Assembly (NCBI GenBank): GCA_944376335.1
Contig: CALWCH010000001.1
Span: 1-64,000, forward strand
Direction of reading: 5' to 3'
DNA length: 64,000 bases
Source: an uncultured Clostridia bacterium
GTDB taxonomy: Bacteria; Bacillota; Clostridia; Christensenellales; Borkfalkiaceae
The position numbers were made by a program, and so were the translations under genes. Position 1 is the first letter of the stretch; each line of letters opens with the position of its first letter. This document shows, piece by piece, positions 50,536-57,930 of the stretch. The notes below the pieces were generated by a model, which worked only from the letters and a program-made list of their open reading frames with translations, had not been told where the DNA came from and did not search any database.

Positions 50536-52028
50536 AGAAGAAGCTCACCTATCCCGTCCTTCTCACCCTCTTCTTTGCGGGGCTCTTGCTGGCGCTTCTC
50601 ATCTATGCCCTCGTCCGCTATTTTACCATCTCGGGCGACGATGCGCTCTCCATGATGCTTTGGGAGGCCATCCCCGCACTCATCGTCCTCGTCGTCCTCT
50701 ACGGCGCGGCGATGGTGCTGTACCTTGTCCGCATCCGCGCCTCCATCAAGGGGGCGGCAAAGGCCATCGAGGGGGCAGTCACCGAGCGCAGGGAGACGGG
50801 CCTCGGCGGAGAATGGGCCGTCCTCGACAGCGCCGTTCAAAAGTTCAACGCCTCGGCGGAGGAGAGCCTGAAAAGCCGCGAGGGGAGCATTGCCCTCGAT
50901 GCACGGCGGCGCACCGAGGCGGGCATCGCGCGCGACATGGTCAAGACCTTTTCCGAGACCACCCTTCCCTGCGTGGAGCTCGACTTCAGCGGCGCGGGCG
51001 GGGCTGAGCGCTCCTCCGTCATCGCCGCAGACCTTTACGACGGCTTTTGTCTCGGCAGAAGGACGCTCTGCTTTATGACGGCGGACATCTGGGGCACGGG
51101 CTTTGCGGCAGCCCGTTTTGCCTCCCGCGTCAAGGAGCTCTTCCGCGATTTCGCTCACAGCTCGGAGAGCTTGGGCGAAGCCGTATTGCGCCTCAATCAG
51201 GCGCTCATAGAGAACAACCCCGACGAACTTGCCTTAACGGGCTTTTTCGCCGTCTTCTCTCCCGCGACGGGGGAGCTGAGATACGTGAACGCGGGGGCGA
51301 ACCCGCCCGTCATCGTCGGCAAGGAGCGCGCCTTCCTGCGCGTGCAGCCGGGCTGCCCGCTCGGGCTGTATAGGGAGCCCGACCTCACCGAGGAATACCT
51401 CATCTTCAAACCGGGGCGCTGCCTTGTCACCTACACCAACGGCGCGGTGGAGGCGAGGAACGCCGCGGGCGAGCCGTTCGGTTACGACCGTCTCTTCGAC
51501 GCCGTCAAGGACGGCTTTGAGCGCTCTTTGGGCGCCGAGCGCATTGTCACGTCCGTCACCGAGGCTGTCAGGGCGTTTGGGGGCGGGGCTTTGAAGGACG
51601 ACGCCGCCCTCTATGCCCTTTACTACCCCAAGGGCATCCAGACCGAGCTCAGCCCCAAGACGAGCGAACTTGAACGCCTGCGCGACACCATCCTCGACTG
51701 GCTCAAGGACGATCCCCGCAAGAACAAGATCTTTTTGGCGTGCGAGGAGATCTTCACCAACATCGTCAACCACTCGGGTGCGACGACCATCCACCTCAGC
51801 TGCCAGGCGGAGGGCAACAGCTTTGTCGTGCGGTTTACCGACGACGGCGAGCCCTTCAACCCGCTGCAGATGCGCCCCGAGGGCGGGTACTACTCCAATA
51901 ACTACGGCGAGGGCGGTATGGGCATGGCGATCATCCGCCAGATCGCGGGCGAGATCTTCTACCGCACGCAGGAGAACAGGAATGTTCTCACCATCCGCTT
52001 CCCCGTCATCAAAGGAAACGCAAGTTGA
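50532..52028 (+). CDS. membrane PP2C (SpoIIE/RsbU-like) phosphatase fused to an RsbW-like HATPase
   Basis: A 498-aa protein starting at 50,532 inside the STAS stop (ATGA). Two hydrophobic helices lie at the N-terminus (about residues 7-27 and 40-62), then a linker, a SpoIIE-type phosphatase domain (about 140-370) and a C-terminal HATPase (about 375-498). The HATPase has EEIFTNIVNH, FTDDGEPFNP and GEGGMGMAI. The phosphatase retains AADLYDGF and ADIWGTG, but the usual YTDG motif reads YTNG, so metal binding may be weakened. The fusion puts phosphatase and kinase for STAS on one chain. No sigma factor gene is adjacent. Confidence 0.88.
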   Translation: MKKKLTYPVLLTLFFAGLLLALLIYALVRYFTISGDDALSMMLWEAIPALIVLVVLYGAAMVLYLVRIRASIKGAAKAIEGAVTERRETGLGGEWAVLDSAVQKFNASAEESLKSREGSIALDARRRTEAGIARDMVKTFSETTLPCVELDFSGAGGAERSSVIAADLYDGFCLGRRTLCFMTADIWGTGFAAARFASRVKELFRDFAHSSESLGEAVLRLNQALIENNPDELALTGFFAVFSPATGELRYVNAGANPPVIVGKERAFLRVQPGCPLGLYREPDLTEEYLIFKPGRCLVTYTNGAVEARNAAGEPFGYDRLFDAVKDGFERSLGAERIVTSVTEAVRAFGGGALKDDAALYALYYPKGIQTELSPKTSELERLRDTILDWLKDDPRKNKIFLACEEIFTNIVNHSGATTIHLSCQAEGNSFVVRFTDDGEPFNPLQMRPEGGYYSNNYGEGGMGMAIIRQIAGEIFYRTQENRNVLTIRFPVIKGNAS

Positions 52029-52639
52029 TATCCTGTTTTTATGCAAAGACCGCTCTCCTGCCCGATCCCGCGCGGGAGAGCGCGTTTTATCGGGAACTTC
52101 CCAAGGAGCGCCTTAAAAGAGCGCTGCGCCTTCCCTCGCCCGAAAAGCGCAAGGAGAGCGTGGGGGCGGGGCTCTTGATGGCGCGTATTTTGCCCCGCTT
52201 CGGCGCAAGCGCGGAGGAAGTCTTTTGCGATGAACGCGGAAAGCCGCTGCACCCGAGGCTCTCGCTCAGCCTTGCGCACGGCGGCGGCATGGCCGTGCTC
52301 GCGGTGGGAAAAAGTGCCGTGGGCTGCGACGTGGAGCGCATCTCCGCAGTCCGCGAGGGCGTTCTCACCCGCTTTACGGAGCGGGAGCGGGCGTTTGTCG
52401 AGGGCTATAAGGACGGCCGCGCGCGGGCGTTTTTCCGCATCTGGACGGGCAAGGAGAGCTATCTGAAATTGACGGGCGAGGGCGTCGCCCATATGAAGGA
52501 AGCGGAGATCGATGGCGAGGGACGCGTTCTTCGGAAAGGGGAAGTGCAGCCCTGCGGCGTCCGTTGGAAGGAGGCGGGGGAGCATATCATCGCCGTCTGC
52601 GGCGAGGGAGAGGCGGTGTTCGAGGAGATCTTCCTGTAA
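52025..52639 (+). CDS. 4'-phosphopantetheinyl transferase, Sfp type
   Basis: A 204-aa protein that moves phosphopantetheine from CoA to carrier proteins. The motifs GCDVERI (metal and CoA site) and FRIWTGKESYLKLTGEG (the WxxKE motif) are clear, and LSLAHGGG matches the family N-terminal motif. It starts with TTG at 52,025, overlapping the previous stop. Its likely target includes the acyl carrier protein encoded at 49,850. Confidence 0.9.
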   Translation: MISCFYAKTALLPDPARESAFYRELPKERLKRALRLPSPEKRKESVGAGLLMARILPRFGASAEEVFCDERGKPLHPRLSLSLAHGGGMAVLAVGKSAVGCDVERISAVREGVLTRFTERERAFVEGYKDGRARAFFRIWTGKESYLKLTGEGVAHMKEAEIDGEGRVLRKGEVQPCGVRWKEAGEHIIAVCGEGEAVFEEIFL

Positions 52640-52676
52640 GGAAAATATTTCTTTCGGGAAAATTTGTTCAAGAGGG

Positions 52677-52705
52677 TTGCAATGCGCGGCGAGTTTTGCT
52701 ATAAT
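52677..52705 (+). promoter_or_regulatory. promoter of 6S RNA
   Basis: TTGCAA (52,677-52,682), 17-nt spacer, TATAAT (52,700-52,705). Confidence 0.82.
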
Positions 52706-52711
52706 GAAGAT

Positions 52712-52890
52712 GACACCTGCGGTGTTCGGATACCGGTAAATGCGTGATCCACATTAAATTTTCGGGAGCGCTTGTCGGCGCGGCTATGCAAGGTCTGTTG
52801 ATACGGAAAGTCAGATGCCGTACCGCCGCGCACCCACCTGCGAGAAGCGGGTCTACCTTCATCGGTATGCGGCACAGGCGGATGTCATTT
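52712..52890 (+). ncRNA. ssrS: 6S RNA
   Basis: A transcript of about 180 nt predicted from the promoter to a T-rich tail (ATTTTATTTT). Its two ends form a long imperfect rod: GACA/TGTC, CCTG/CAGG and ATACCG/CGGTAT. A large internal bubble follows, with a small 3'-side hairpin CCTGC-GAGAA-GCGGG, and then an apical stem GGCGCGG/CCGCGC. The 5' segment GCGGTGTTCGG resembles the conserved 6S start. 6S RNA mimics an open promoter and sequesters SigA-RNA polymerase in stationary phase. Ends are approximate. Confidence 0.78.
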
Positions 52891-52932
52891 TATTTTCGGA
52901 AAAAATTTTTGCAAAAACGCATGCAAAATCGG

Positions 52933-52961
52933 TTGCAAGAACGAGAATTATATGCTATAAT
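52933..52961 (+). promoter_or_regulatory. promoter of tRNA-Glu
   Basis: TTGCAA (52,933-52,938), 17-nt spacer, TATAAT (52,956-52,961). Confidence 0.8.
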
Positions 52962-53011
52962 CACCAAGTAATCGCGGCTGAGGTGCAACACGGCCGCCAA
53001 ATACAAGATAA

Positions 53012-53086
53012 GGCCTTGTGGTCAAGCGGTTAAGACGGCGCCCTCTCACGGCGCAATCCCGGGTTCGATTCCCGGCAAGGTCACCA
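53012..53086 (+). tRNA. tRNA-Glu (anticodon CTC)
   Basis: A 75-nt cloverleaf: acceptor GGCCTTG with CAAGGTC, anticodon stem GCGCC/GGCGC with loop CTCTCAC (anticodon CTC, reads GAG), T arm CCGGG-TTCGATT-CCCGG, and a genomically encoded CCA end. It is a single-gene transcript with promoter and terminator. Confidence 0.95.
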
Positions 53087-53088
53087 CT

Positions 53089-53124
53089 AAAAAGCGCACA
53101 GTTTATTGAACTGTGCGCTTTTTT
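53089..53124 (+). terminator. terminator of tRNA-Glu
   Basis: A 15-bp stem (53,089-53,103 with 53,109-53,123; core GCGCACAGTT/AACTGTGCGC) ending in a T-run. Confidence 0.93.
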
Positions 53125-53274
53125 GTGCCCTTGCCGGGTGCGAGAAAGCGGGTCGGGTTCGTCCGCCGCCGAAGGCGACGCACGAGCGTACCGATTAGGC
53201 GCGGTGAAAACGCTCCCGTCCATTACGCGAAGTATTCCCGGCAGTTGGATGGCGCTTTTTTGTGCCCTTGCCGG
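53115..53274 (+). repeat. 23-bp direct repeat downstream of tRNA-Glu
   Basis: The same 23-bp sequence occurs at 53,115-53,137 and 53,252-53,274. It starts GCGCTTTTTTG and ends CCCTTGCCGG; the last nine bases are the complement of the tRNA T-arm end (CCGGCAAGG). The second copy is followed by GTCGAACCCC, also tRNA-like on the minus strand. Confidence 0.7.
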
Positions 53275-53460
53275 ATAGAGTCGAACCCCGCGGTTCGCCC
53301 GTCGTCGGTGCAAACGCCGCATTTCATGCAACGGTGCAAGCGCCGTTGCAAGTTTAGCTTTGTTGCACCTCCTCTTCCCAAAACTCTTTGCGTTGCAAAT
53401 CTTTTTGGGAGCCCTTTTAGGCGACGCACGAGGGTTGTTCACGCGAAGATTTTTGCAAAG
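53275..53460. other. noncoding region rich in TGCAA words
   Basis: No supported gene. GTTGCA/TGCAA words recur, and GGCGACGCACGAG occurs both near 53,173 and 53,423. A TTCACGCGAAGATTTTTGC fragment of the dispersed repeat family lies at about 53,440. Confidence 0.45.
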
Positions 53461-53512
53461 GACGAGCAAGGGCATTCTTAAAACAGCACGGTGTGCTGTT
53501 TTCCCCTTGGGA
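53461..53512 (-). repeat. module of the dispersed element, inverted relative to locus A
   Basis: The block from GACGAGCAAGGGC through the AAAACAGCAC palindrome to CCCCTTG is the reverse complement of 15,261-15,312 at locus A, with very few differences. Confidence 0.8.
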
Positions 53513-53516
53513 CATG

Positions 53517-53700
53517 TTCACGCGAATCTTTTTGCAAAAGCAAAAATCTTTGCCGTGAGGTTTAGGAAAACACCGCCGCGACAAGACTGCGGCTCGTTTT
53601 CTCTCTTTGCGCGAGTCTTAGGGGCCTACAATTTAGCTCGCGCAAATTCACACTTTCCCCCGTAAGCACAAGTATGTGCAAATGCAGACGGGGCCTGCGG
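53517..53700 (+). repeat. dispersed multi-hairpin element, locus C
   Basis: Hairpin 1 (53,517-53,559) has inner TTTTTGC/GCAAAAA. Hairpin 2 (about 53,564-53,602) has GGAAAAC/GTTTTC arms and a GCCGC/GCGGC inner stem. Hairpin 3 is TTTGCGCGAG (53,606-53,615) with CTCGCGCAAA (53,637-53,646). Hairpin 4 is GCACA-AGTA-TGTGC (53,666-53,679) followed by AAAT. Order and spacing match loci A and B. Confidence 0.75.
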
Positions 53701-53814
53701 GGAGTTCAAGAGGACCGGCTCCCTTTCATGTCTCCCTGCCGGAAGGCGCGGTTTTCGTCGATTGCAATTGCGCCTGTGATGAGCCCCTTGTATCTTATGC
53801 CTGCCAAGGAGGAC
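53701..53814. other. noncoding stretch after locus C
   Basis: No supported gene, promoter or hairpin was seen. Confidence 0.35.
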
Positions 53815-53846
53815 GGAAAAAGCCCGACGCTTGTAATCGTCGGGCA
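53815..53846 (-). terminator. minus-strand terminator beyond the YjdF-like gene
   Basis: GCCCGACG (53,822-53,829) pairs with CGTCGGGC (53,838-53,845). Read on the minus strand it is followed by TTTTTCC. It would end transcripts of the YjdF-like gene after they cross the small RNA locus antisense. Confidence 0.7.
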
Positions 53847-53885
53847 AAAAGTCGATCTGCTTTAAGAAAATCTCATAAAATCTGC

Positions 53886-53914
53886 TTGACGCCATCGTGC
53901 CGCCGTGCTATCCT
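53886..53914 (+). promoter_or_regulatory. promoter of a putative small RNA
   Basis: TTGACG (53,886-53,891), 17-nt spacer, TATCCT (53,909-53,914). Confidence 0.65.
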
Positions 53915-53919
53915 GTAAA

Positions 53920-53995
53920 CGACCTCGCAAGAGGATAATGCGGCAAGGCTTTCGGCCAAGCACCCCCGGACTTATGAGTGCCGGGGATTTTTTAT
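53920..53995 (+). ncRNA. putative small RNA of about 75 nt
   Basis: Downstream of a SigA-like promoter, the sequence folds as a CCTC-GCAA-GAGG hairpin, a GGC-rich middle hairpin (GCAAGGC-TTTC-GGCC) and an intrinsic terminator (CCCCGG at 53,964-53,969 with CCGGGG at 53,981-53,986, then TTTTTT). There is no ORF. Its 3' end reaches the stop codon of the convergent YjdF-like gene, so it may also pair with that mRNA. I do not recognise a known family. Confidence 0.55.
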
Positions 53996-54813
53996 TGCCC
54001 CTCCTTCGGGCTTTCGGAGACCGTCTCTGCCGTCTGTGCGGCGGCCTCGGGCACGGTTTTCTCGGTTTTTCTGCCCTCTCTCGCGCGTCTCGGGCGGCGC
54101 TCTAAATCGAAGATATGCGCCCGCGAAGGCTGCTTCCAAAAGAGGACAAAGGCGGGCACGAGGAACACGACGGTGCCCACAAGGTTGCAGATAAGGTCTG
54201 CCATCGTGTCCTTAAGTCCCGTGCCGACGGGGTCGGTGACTTCATAATTGCCGTTGGGGAGCTCGCCCACAACGCCGTTCTGCCAGCGCTGGTTGTTGTA
54301 GCCGCCCGGCATCAGGCGGTCGACGGCAAACTCAAACACCTCCCAAAGATACCCCACGGCGAGCGAGAAGAGGAGCGCGAACAAGACGACGGCGAGAATT
54401 TTTCCTTTCCCCTCGGGCATCTCTTTGAGGAGCAGCCCAGCAAAGCACAGCCCCACGATGGAGAAGAGCGGGCCGCTCAGGGTGTGCAGGATCTTATCCC
54501 AGAAGGGCACATAGCCGTAGAGGCCGTACAAATTCCCGCCGATAAGGCACGCCGCCGCAAAGCCGATGAGGGAGAGCTCCAAGGCGAGCGGGAAGCGTAT
54601 GCGGAAGAGAAATTCCACCAAAAAGATGGCACCGCACATCAAAATAAAGAGCAGGGCGTAGCGGAGACGCCGCCAAAGTTCGCTCACGCCGTATGCGCCG
54701 TTGTAGTAGTTGAGAACGGTATAAGTGATGCCGCCGATGAGGATGACCGCGGCTGCGAGAAAGGTGATGAGAAGGGCGAGCTTTCTCGCTTGCGTGGGTG
54801 TGCGGGTTGCCAA
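53992..54813 (-). CDS. YjdF (DUF2238)-like integral membrane protein
   Basis: A 273-aa protein read from TTG at 54,813 with GGAGGGAG upstream. Six or so hydrophobic segments lie in residues 10-220. The motifs WDKILHTLSG, GYLWEVFEFAVD and GTGLKDTMADLICNLVG match the YjdF/DUF2238 family of unknown function. The C-terminus (from about 225) is a charged cytoplasmic tail. It is monocistronic with a promoter at 54,846-54,875. Confidence 0.78.
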   Translation of the reverse strand: MATRTPTQARKLALLITFLAAAVILIGGITYTVLNYYNGAYGVSELWRRLRYALLFILMCGAIFLVEFLFRIRFPLALELSLIGFAAACLIGGNLYGLYGYVPFWDKILHTLSGPLFSIVGLCFAGLLLKEMPEGKGKILAVVLFALLFSLAVGYLWEVFEFAVDRLMPGGYNNQRWQNGVVGELPNGNYEVTDPVGTGLKDTMADLICNLVGTVVFLVPAFVLFWKQPSRAHIFDLERRPRRAREGRKTEKTVPEAAAQTAETVSESPKEGQ

Positions 54814-54845
54814 AGTGCGCTCCCTCCTTCAAAAGATGCTTAACC

Positions 54846-54875
54846 ATTATACCACGCCGGAAGGGAGTGCGTCAA
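54846..54875 (-). promoter_or_regulatory. promoter of the YjdF-like gene
   Basis: Minus strand TTGACG (54,875-54,870), 18-nt spacer, TATAAT (54,851-54,846). Confidence 0.8.
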
Positions 54876-54927
54876 CGGCGGGGGCGTGTAAATTCGTGGG
54901 CGAGAGGTGAAAATTTCCTCAAAGCAG

Positions 54928-54956
54928 TTTACATTTTCGCGAAAATGCAGTAAAAT
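54928..54956 (+). promoter_or_regulatory. promoter of the patatin-aro operon
   Basis: TTTACA (54,928-54,933), 17-nt spacer, TAAAAT (54,951-54,956). Confidence 0.78.
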
Positions 54957-54998
54957 GGGGGTATTCTCGGGGAACTCTGCCCCAAAAAAAGGAGCAAT

Positions 54999-55853
54999 AT
55001 GGGGTTATTTTCCCGTCTCAGACAACTGTTCCGCCCTTCTCCCCCGCAAGTCAAGCTCGGCATTGCGCTCGGCAGCGGCGGGGCAAAGGGCATGGCGCAC
55101 CTCGGGGCATTAAAGGCGTTCGAGGAAGCGGGCATCACCTTTTCCTATGTTTCGGGCACGTCCATCGGCGCAGTCGTGGGCGCGCTGCTTGCAAAGGGCT
55201 ACTCTTCGGAGGATATGCGCCGCATCGTCGAGGCGGTCAACCGCAGGGAGTTTTCGCGCAATCTGCGCCCGTATGCCGACCTTTCCTTTGCGGAGCAATT
55301 TTTGGAAAACTATTTAGAGGGCGACTTTACCTCGCTCCGTCTCCCGTTTGCCTGCTGCGCAACGGATAGTAAGGACAACGGCCTCGTCGTCCTTCAAAAG
55401 GGCAAACTTTCGCGCGCCGTCACGGCGTCCTCCGCCATCCCGCCCCTCTTCAAGGGCGTGAGTTTCGAGGGCAGGGAGCTCTACGACGGCGCCTTCACCG
55501 ACGCCATCCCCGCAGACGTGTGCAAATACCTCGGCGCGGAGTTCGTCATCGGCATCGACCTAGCGGCGTTCTCCAAGCCGGAAGAGGAGAAGGGGCGCTT
55601 TTCCCGCCTCTTGGGGAGCGCGCTCACCTACATCCAGCCCGTTCACTATACCAAGGACCAGCGCTCGCGCGGGTACCAAAGCGCCGATTATATGCTGCGT
55701 CCGCCCTTAGGGGCATTCCGCTCCACCGACATCTCGGAGGCGGCGATGGGGGAGATGTACACGCTCGGCTATGAGGAGGCAAAGCGATGTTTAGGCGACA
55801 TCAGGATCTCGATCTCAAACTTCTCGAAGGCGAGGAACTCGAAAAGGCGTTAA
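54999..55853 (+). CDS. patatin-like phospholipase
   Basis: A 284-aa esterase of the patatin/RssA type. The oxyanion motif GSGGAKGMAHLGAL, the nucleophile Ser in GTSIG and the Asp of the dyad in DGAFTDAIP are all present. It probably hydrolyses lipid acyl esters. AAAAGGAGC precedes the ATG. The last 67 bases overlap the next gene in another frame, so either the true end is used in coupled translation or the C-terminus is simply extended. Confidence 0.9.
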   Translation: MGLFSRLRQLFRPSPPQVKLGIALGSGGAKGMAHLGALKAFEEAGITFSYVSGTSIGAVVGALLAKGYSSEDMRRIVEAVNRREFSRNLRPYADLSFAEQFLENYLEGDFTSLRLPFACCATDSKDNGLVVLQKGKLSRAVTASSAIPPLFKGVSFEGRELYDGAFTDAIPADVCKYLGAEFVIGIDLAAFSKPEEEKGRFSRLLGSALTYIQPVHYTKDQRSRGYQSADYMLRPPLGAFRSTDISEAAMGEMYTLGYEEAKRCLGDIRISISNFSKARNSKRR

Positions 55854-56806
55854 AAAAGCGGGAGCGGCTCCGCAAAATAAAGGGCGCGCTGCCCGTTCTC
55901 ATCTCGGTCTTGGCGACGGCCGTCATTGCGCTCGTCTATGCCTTTGTGCCGCTCTCGCTGCTGCTTGCGCCATACGATCTGCCGCCCCGCGAAGAGGGGG
56001 AGCTGCGCGTGCACTTTTTGAGCATAGGGCAGGGAGATTGTACCCTCGTCGAATTTCCCGCGGGGGAGCTTCTCATCATCGATGCGGGCGACGGCGGCTT
56101 TTCCTACCGCAATCACCTCATCCGCTATGTAAAGGGGCTTGCGCCCGAATATATCACGCTCATTCTGACCCATGCCGACAGCGACCACTACGGCGGCATG
56201 CGCGCCCTTTTAAAGGCGTTCGACGTGGAAAACGTCTATCTCCCCGAATATGAAGAGGATACGCCCGAATACAGGGGCCTTCTCTCCGTCGTGGAGCGAA
56301 GCGGCGCCTCTATCGATACCCTCACCCGCTACGACGTGCTTTCCGACCCCTCGGGCGCGTTCCTTGCCTGCATTGCGCCGAGAAGCCTCGGCGAGACGAA
56401 GGTGGACCCCTCCGCCGTGTTCTATCTCGAATTCAAGGGCGTCGGCGTCATGCTCTCGGGGGATATCGATGCCGCCGAAGAGCGCCGCCTTGCAAGCGAA
56501 TATGCCCTTTTAGAGGGCATCTTCGACTGCGGGGAGCATAGGGTTCGGCTCGAGGAGACGGACATCCTCAAAATTTCCCACCACGGCTCGGGGTATTCGA
56601 GCAGCGAGGAATGGCTCTCGCTGCTTTCGCCCGAGGCTGCCGTCGTCTCCACGGGGCGGGGCAACGGCTACGATCACCCCTCCTACGAGGCGCTCTCCCG
56701 CGTTGCCTCGGCAGGGGCGGAAATTTATCGCACCGACGAGCTCGGCGACATCGTCATCACCATCGACGAGGGCGGCTATGCCCTCTCATACGGAGAAGAA
56801 ATATGA
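55787..56806 (+). CDS. ComEC/Rec2-like metallo-beta-lactamase protein
   Basis: A 339-aa protein with one N-terminal membrane helix (about residues 37-58) and an outside MBL-fold domain. Motifs are SIGQGDCTLVEF, IDAGDGG, the metal motif THADSDHYGG, MLSGDIDAAEE and KISHHGSGYSS. It resembles the soluble domain of ComEC without the competence channel, so it is a hydrolase of unknown substrate, perhaps a nuclease. GGAGGC before the ATG at 55,787 supports the start inside the patatin gene. Confidence 0.87.
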   Translation: MFRRHQDLDLKLLEGEELEKALKKRERLRKIKGALPVLISVLATAVIALVYAFVPLSLLLAPYDLPPREEGELRVHFLSIGQGDCTLVEFPAGELLIIDAGDGGFSYRNHLIRYVKGLAPEYITLILTHADSDHYGGMRALLKAFDVENVYLPEYEEDTPEYRGLLSVVERSGASIDTLTRYDVLSDPSGAFLACIAPRSLGETKVDPSAVFYLEFKGVGVMLSGDIDAAEERRLASEYALLEGIFDCGEHRVRLEETDILKISHHGSGYSSSEEWLSLLSPEAAVVSTGRGNGYDHPSYEALSRVASAGAEIYRTDELGDIVITIDEGGYALSYGEEI

Positions 56807-57930
56807 AACTCACTACATCAGGAGAATCGCACGGCAAAGGGCTCTTTGCCATTTTAGAGGGCGTGCCCGCGGGGCTCAAGCTCGACCTTACACGCATCGA
56901 CGGCGCGCTCGTCCTTCGGCAGGGCGGCTACGGCAGGGGAGGGCGGCAGAAGATCGAAAAGGACCATGCCGAAGTTTTGACGGGCGTTCGCAACTGCGTC
57001 ACGCTGGGAAGCCCCATAACGCTCGCCGTCTTCAACCGAGACTATGAAAATTGGAAGCCCTATATGGCGCCCGAGGGGTGCGATGTCTCTCAGCGCCGCT
57101 TAACAAGGGTGCGCCCGGGGCATGCAGACCTTACGGGCATGCTCAAATTTGATACAGACGACGCGCGCAACGTCTTGGAGCGCGCCTCCGCCCGCGAGAC
57201 GGCCGCCCGCGTTGCGGCAGGTGCCGTGTGCGTGCAGCTTTTAGAGGCGCTCGGCATCCAAATTCGCCACTATGTGCGCGCCGTGGGGAGCGTCTCTGAC
57301 GAAAACAGCTATCCCTTCGAAGCGCTCGAAGACAAGTCTCCCGTCCTCGGCATGATGGACGCGGAAGCGGAACAGCGGGCTGTCGCGCTCATCGACAAGG
57401 CGAAGGCGGAGGGGGATACCCTCGGCGGTAAAATCGAGCTGCGCGTCAAGGGATTAAAGCGCGGGTTCGGCAGCTGCATGACCTACCGCGAAAAGCTGGA
57501 CGCCCGCCTCGTCGCCGCCCTCATGAGCGTACAGGCCATCAAGGGCGCGGAAGTGGGCGAAGGGTTTGCGCTCGCCGCCCTTCCGGGCAGCCTTGCCCAC
57601 GACGAAATTTTTTATGACGAAGCGCGCGGGTACTGCCATAAGACCAACCGCGCGGGGGGCATCGAGGGCGGCATGTCCAACGGCGAGGAGCTCGTCCTCC
57701 GCGCCGCGATGAAGCCCATTCCCACGCTCATGCGCGGCCTTCAGACGGTGGATACGGACGGAAATAAACCCGCCCGCGCCGCGGCGGAGCGCAGCGACGT
57801 GTGCGCCATTGCGGCGTGCGGCGTGGTGCTGGAAAGCGCCCTCGCCTTCGAGCTTGCCTCCGTCGTCTTAGAACAGCTCGGCGGCAGCAATCTTAAAGAA
57901 ATTTCCGCCCGCTACAGGGAGATGCCATGA
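56803..57930 (+). CDS. aroC: chorismate synthase
   Basis: A 375-aa enzyme that turns 5-enolpyruvylshikimate 3-phosphate into chorismate using reduced FMN. The start at 56,803 overlaps the previous stop and gives MKLTTSGESHGKGL, the family N-terminus. RPGHADLTGMLKF and the later GGIEGGMSNGEEL match conserved motifs. It begins a tight block of shikimate genes (aroC-B-E-Q-K) with overlapping stops and starts. Confidence 0.96.
   Translation: MKLTTSGESHGKGLFAILEGVPAGLKLDLTRIDGALVLRQGGYGRGGRQKIEKDHAEVLTGVRNCVTLGSPITLAVFNRDYENWKPYMAPEGCDVSQRRLTRVRPGHADLTGMLKFDTDDARNVLERASARETAARVAAGAVCVQLLEALGIQIRHYVRAVGSVSDENSYPFEALEDKSPVLGMMDAEAEQRAVALIDKAKAEGDTLGGKIELRVKGLKRGFGSCMTYREKLDARLVAALMSVQAIKGAEVGEGFALAALPGSLAHDEIFYDEARGYCHKTNRAGGIEGGMSNGEELVLRAAMKPIPTLMRGLQTVDTDGNKPARAAAERSDVCAIAACGVVLESALAFELASVVLEQLGGSNLKEISARYREMP

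Noticed and set aside
52744..52971. 75-codon frame overlapping 6S RNA
   Set aside because: The rod-like fold, promoter and T-rich end fit 6S RNA; the frame has no ribosome site or family.
53113..53481. 122-codon frame downstream of tRNA-Glu
   Set aside because: It starts in the tRNA terminator and consists of repeat sequence without coding signals.
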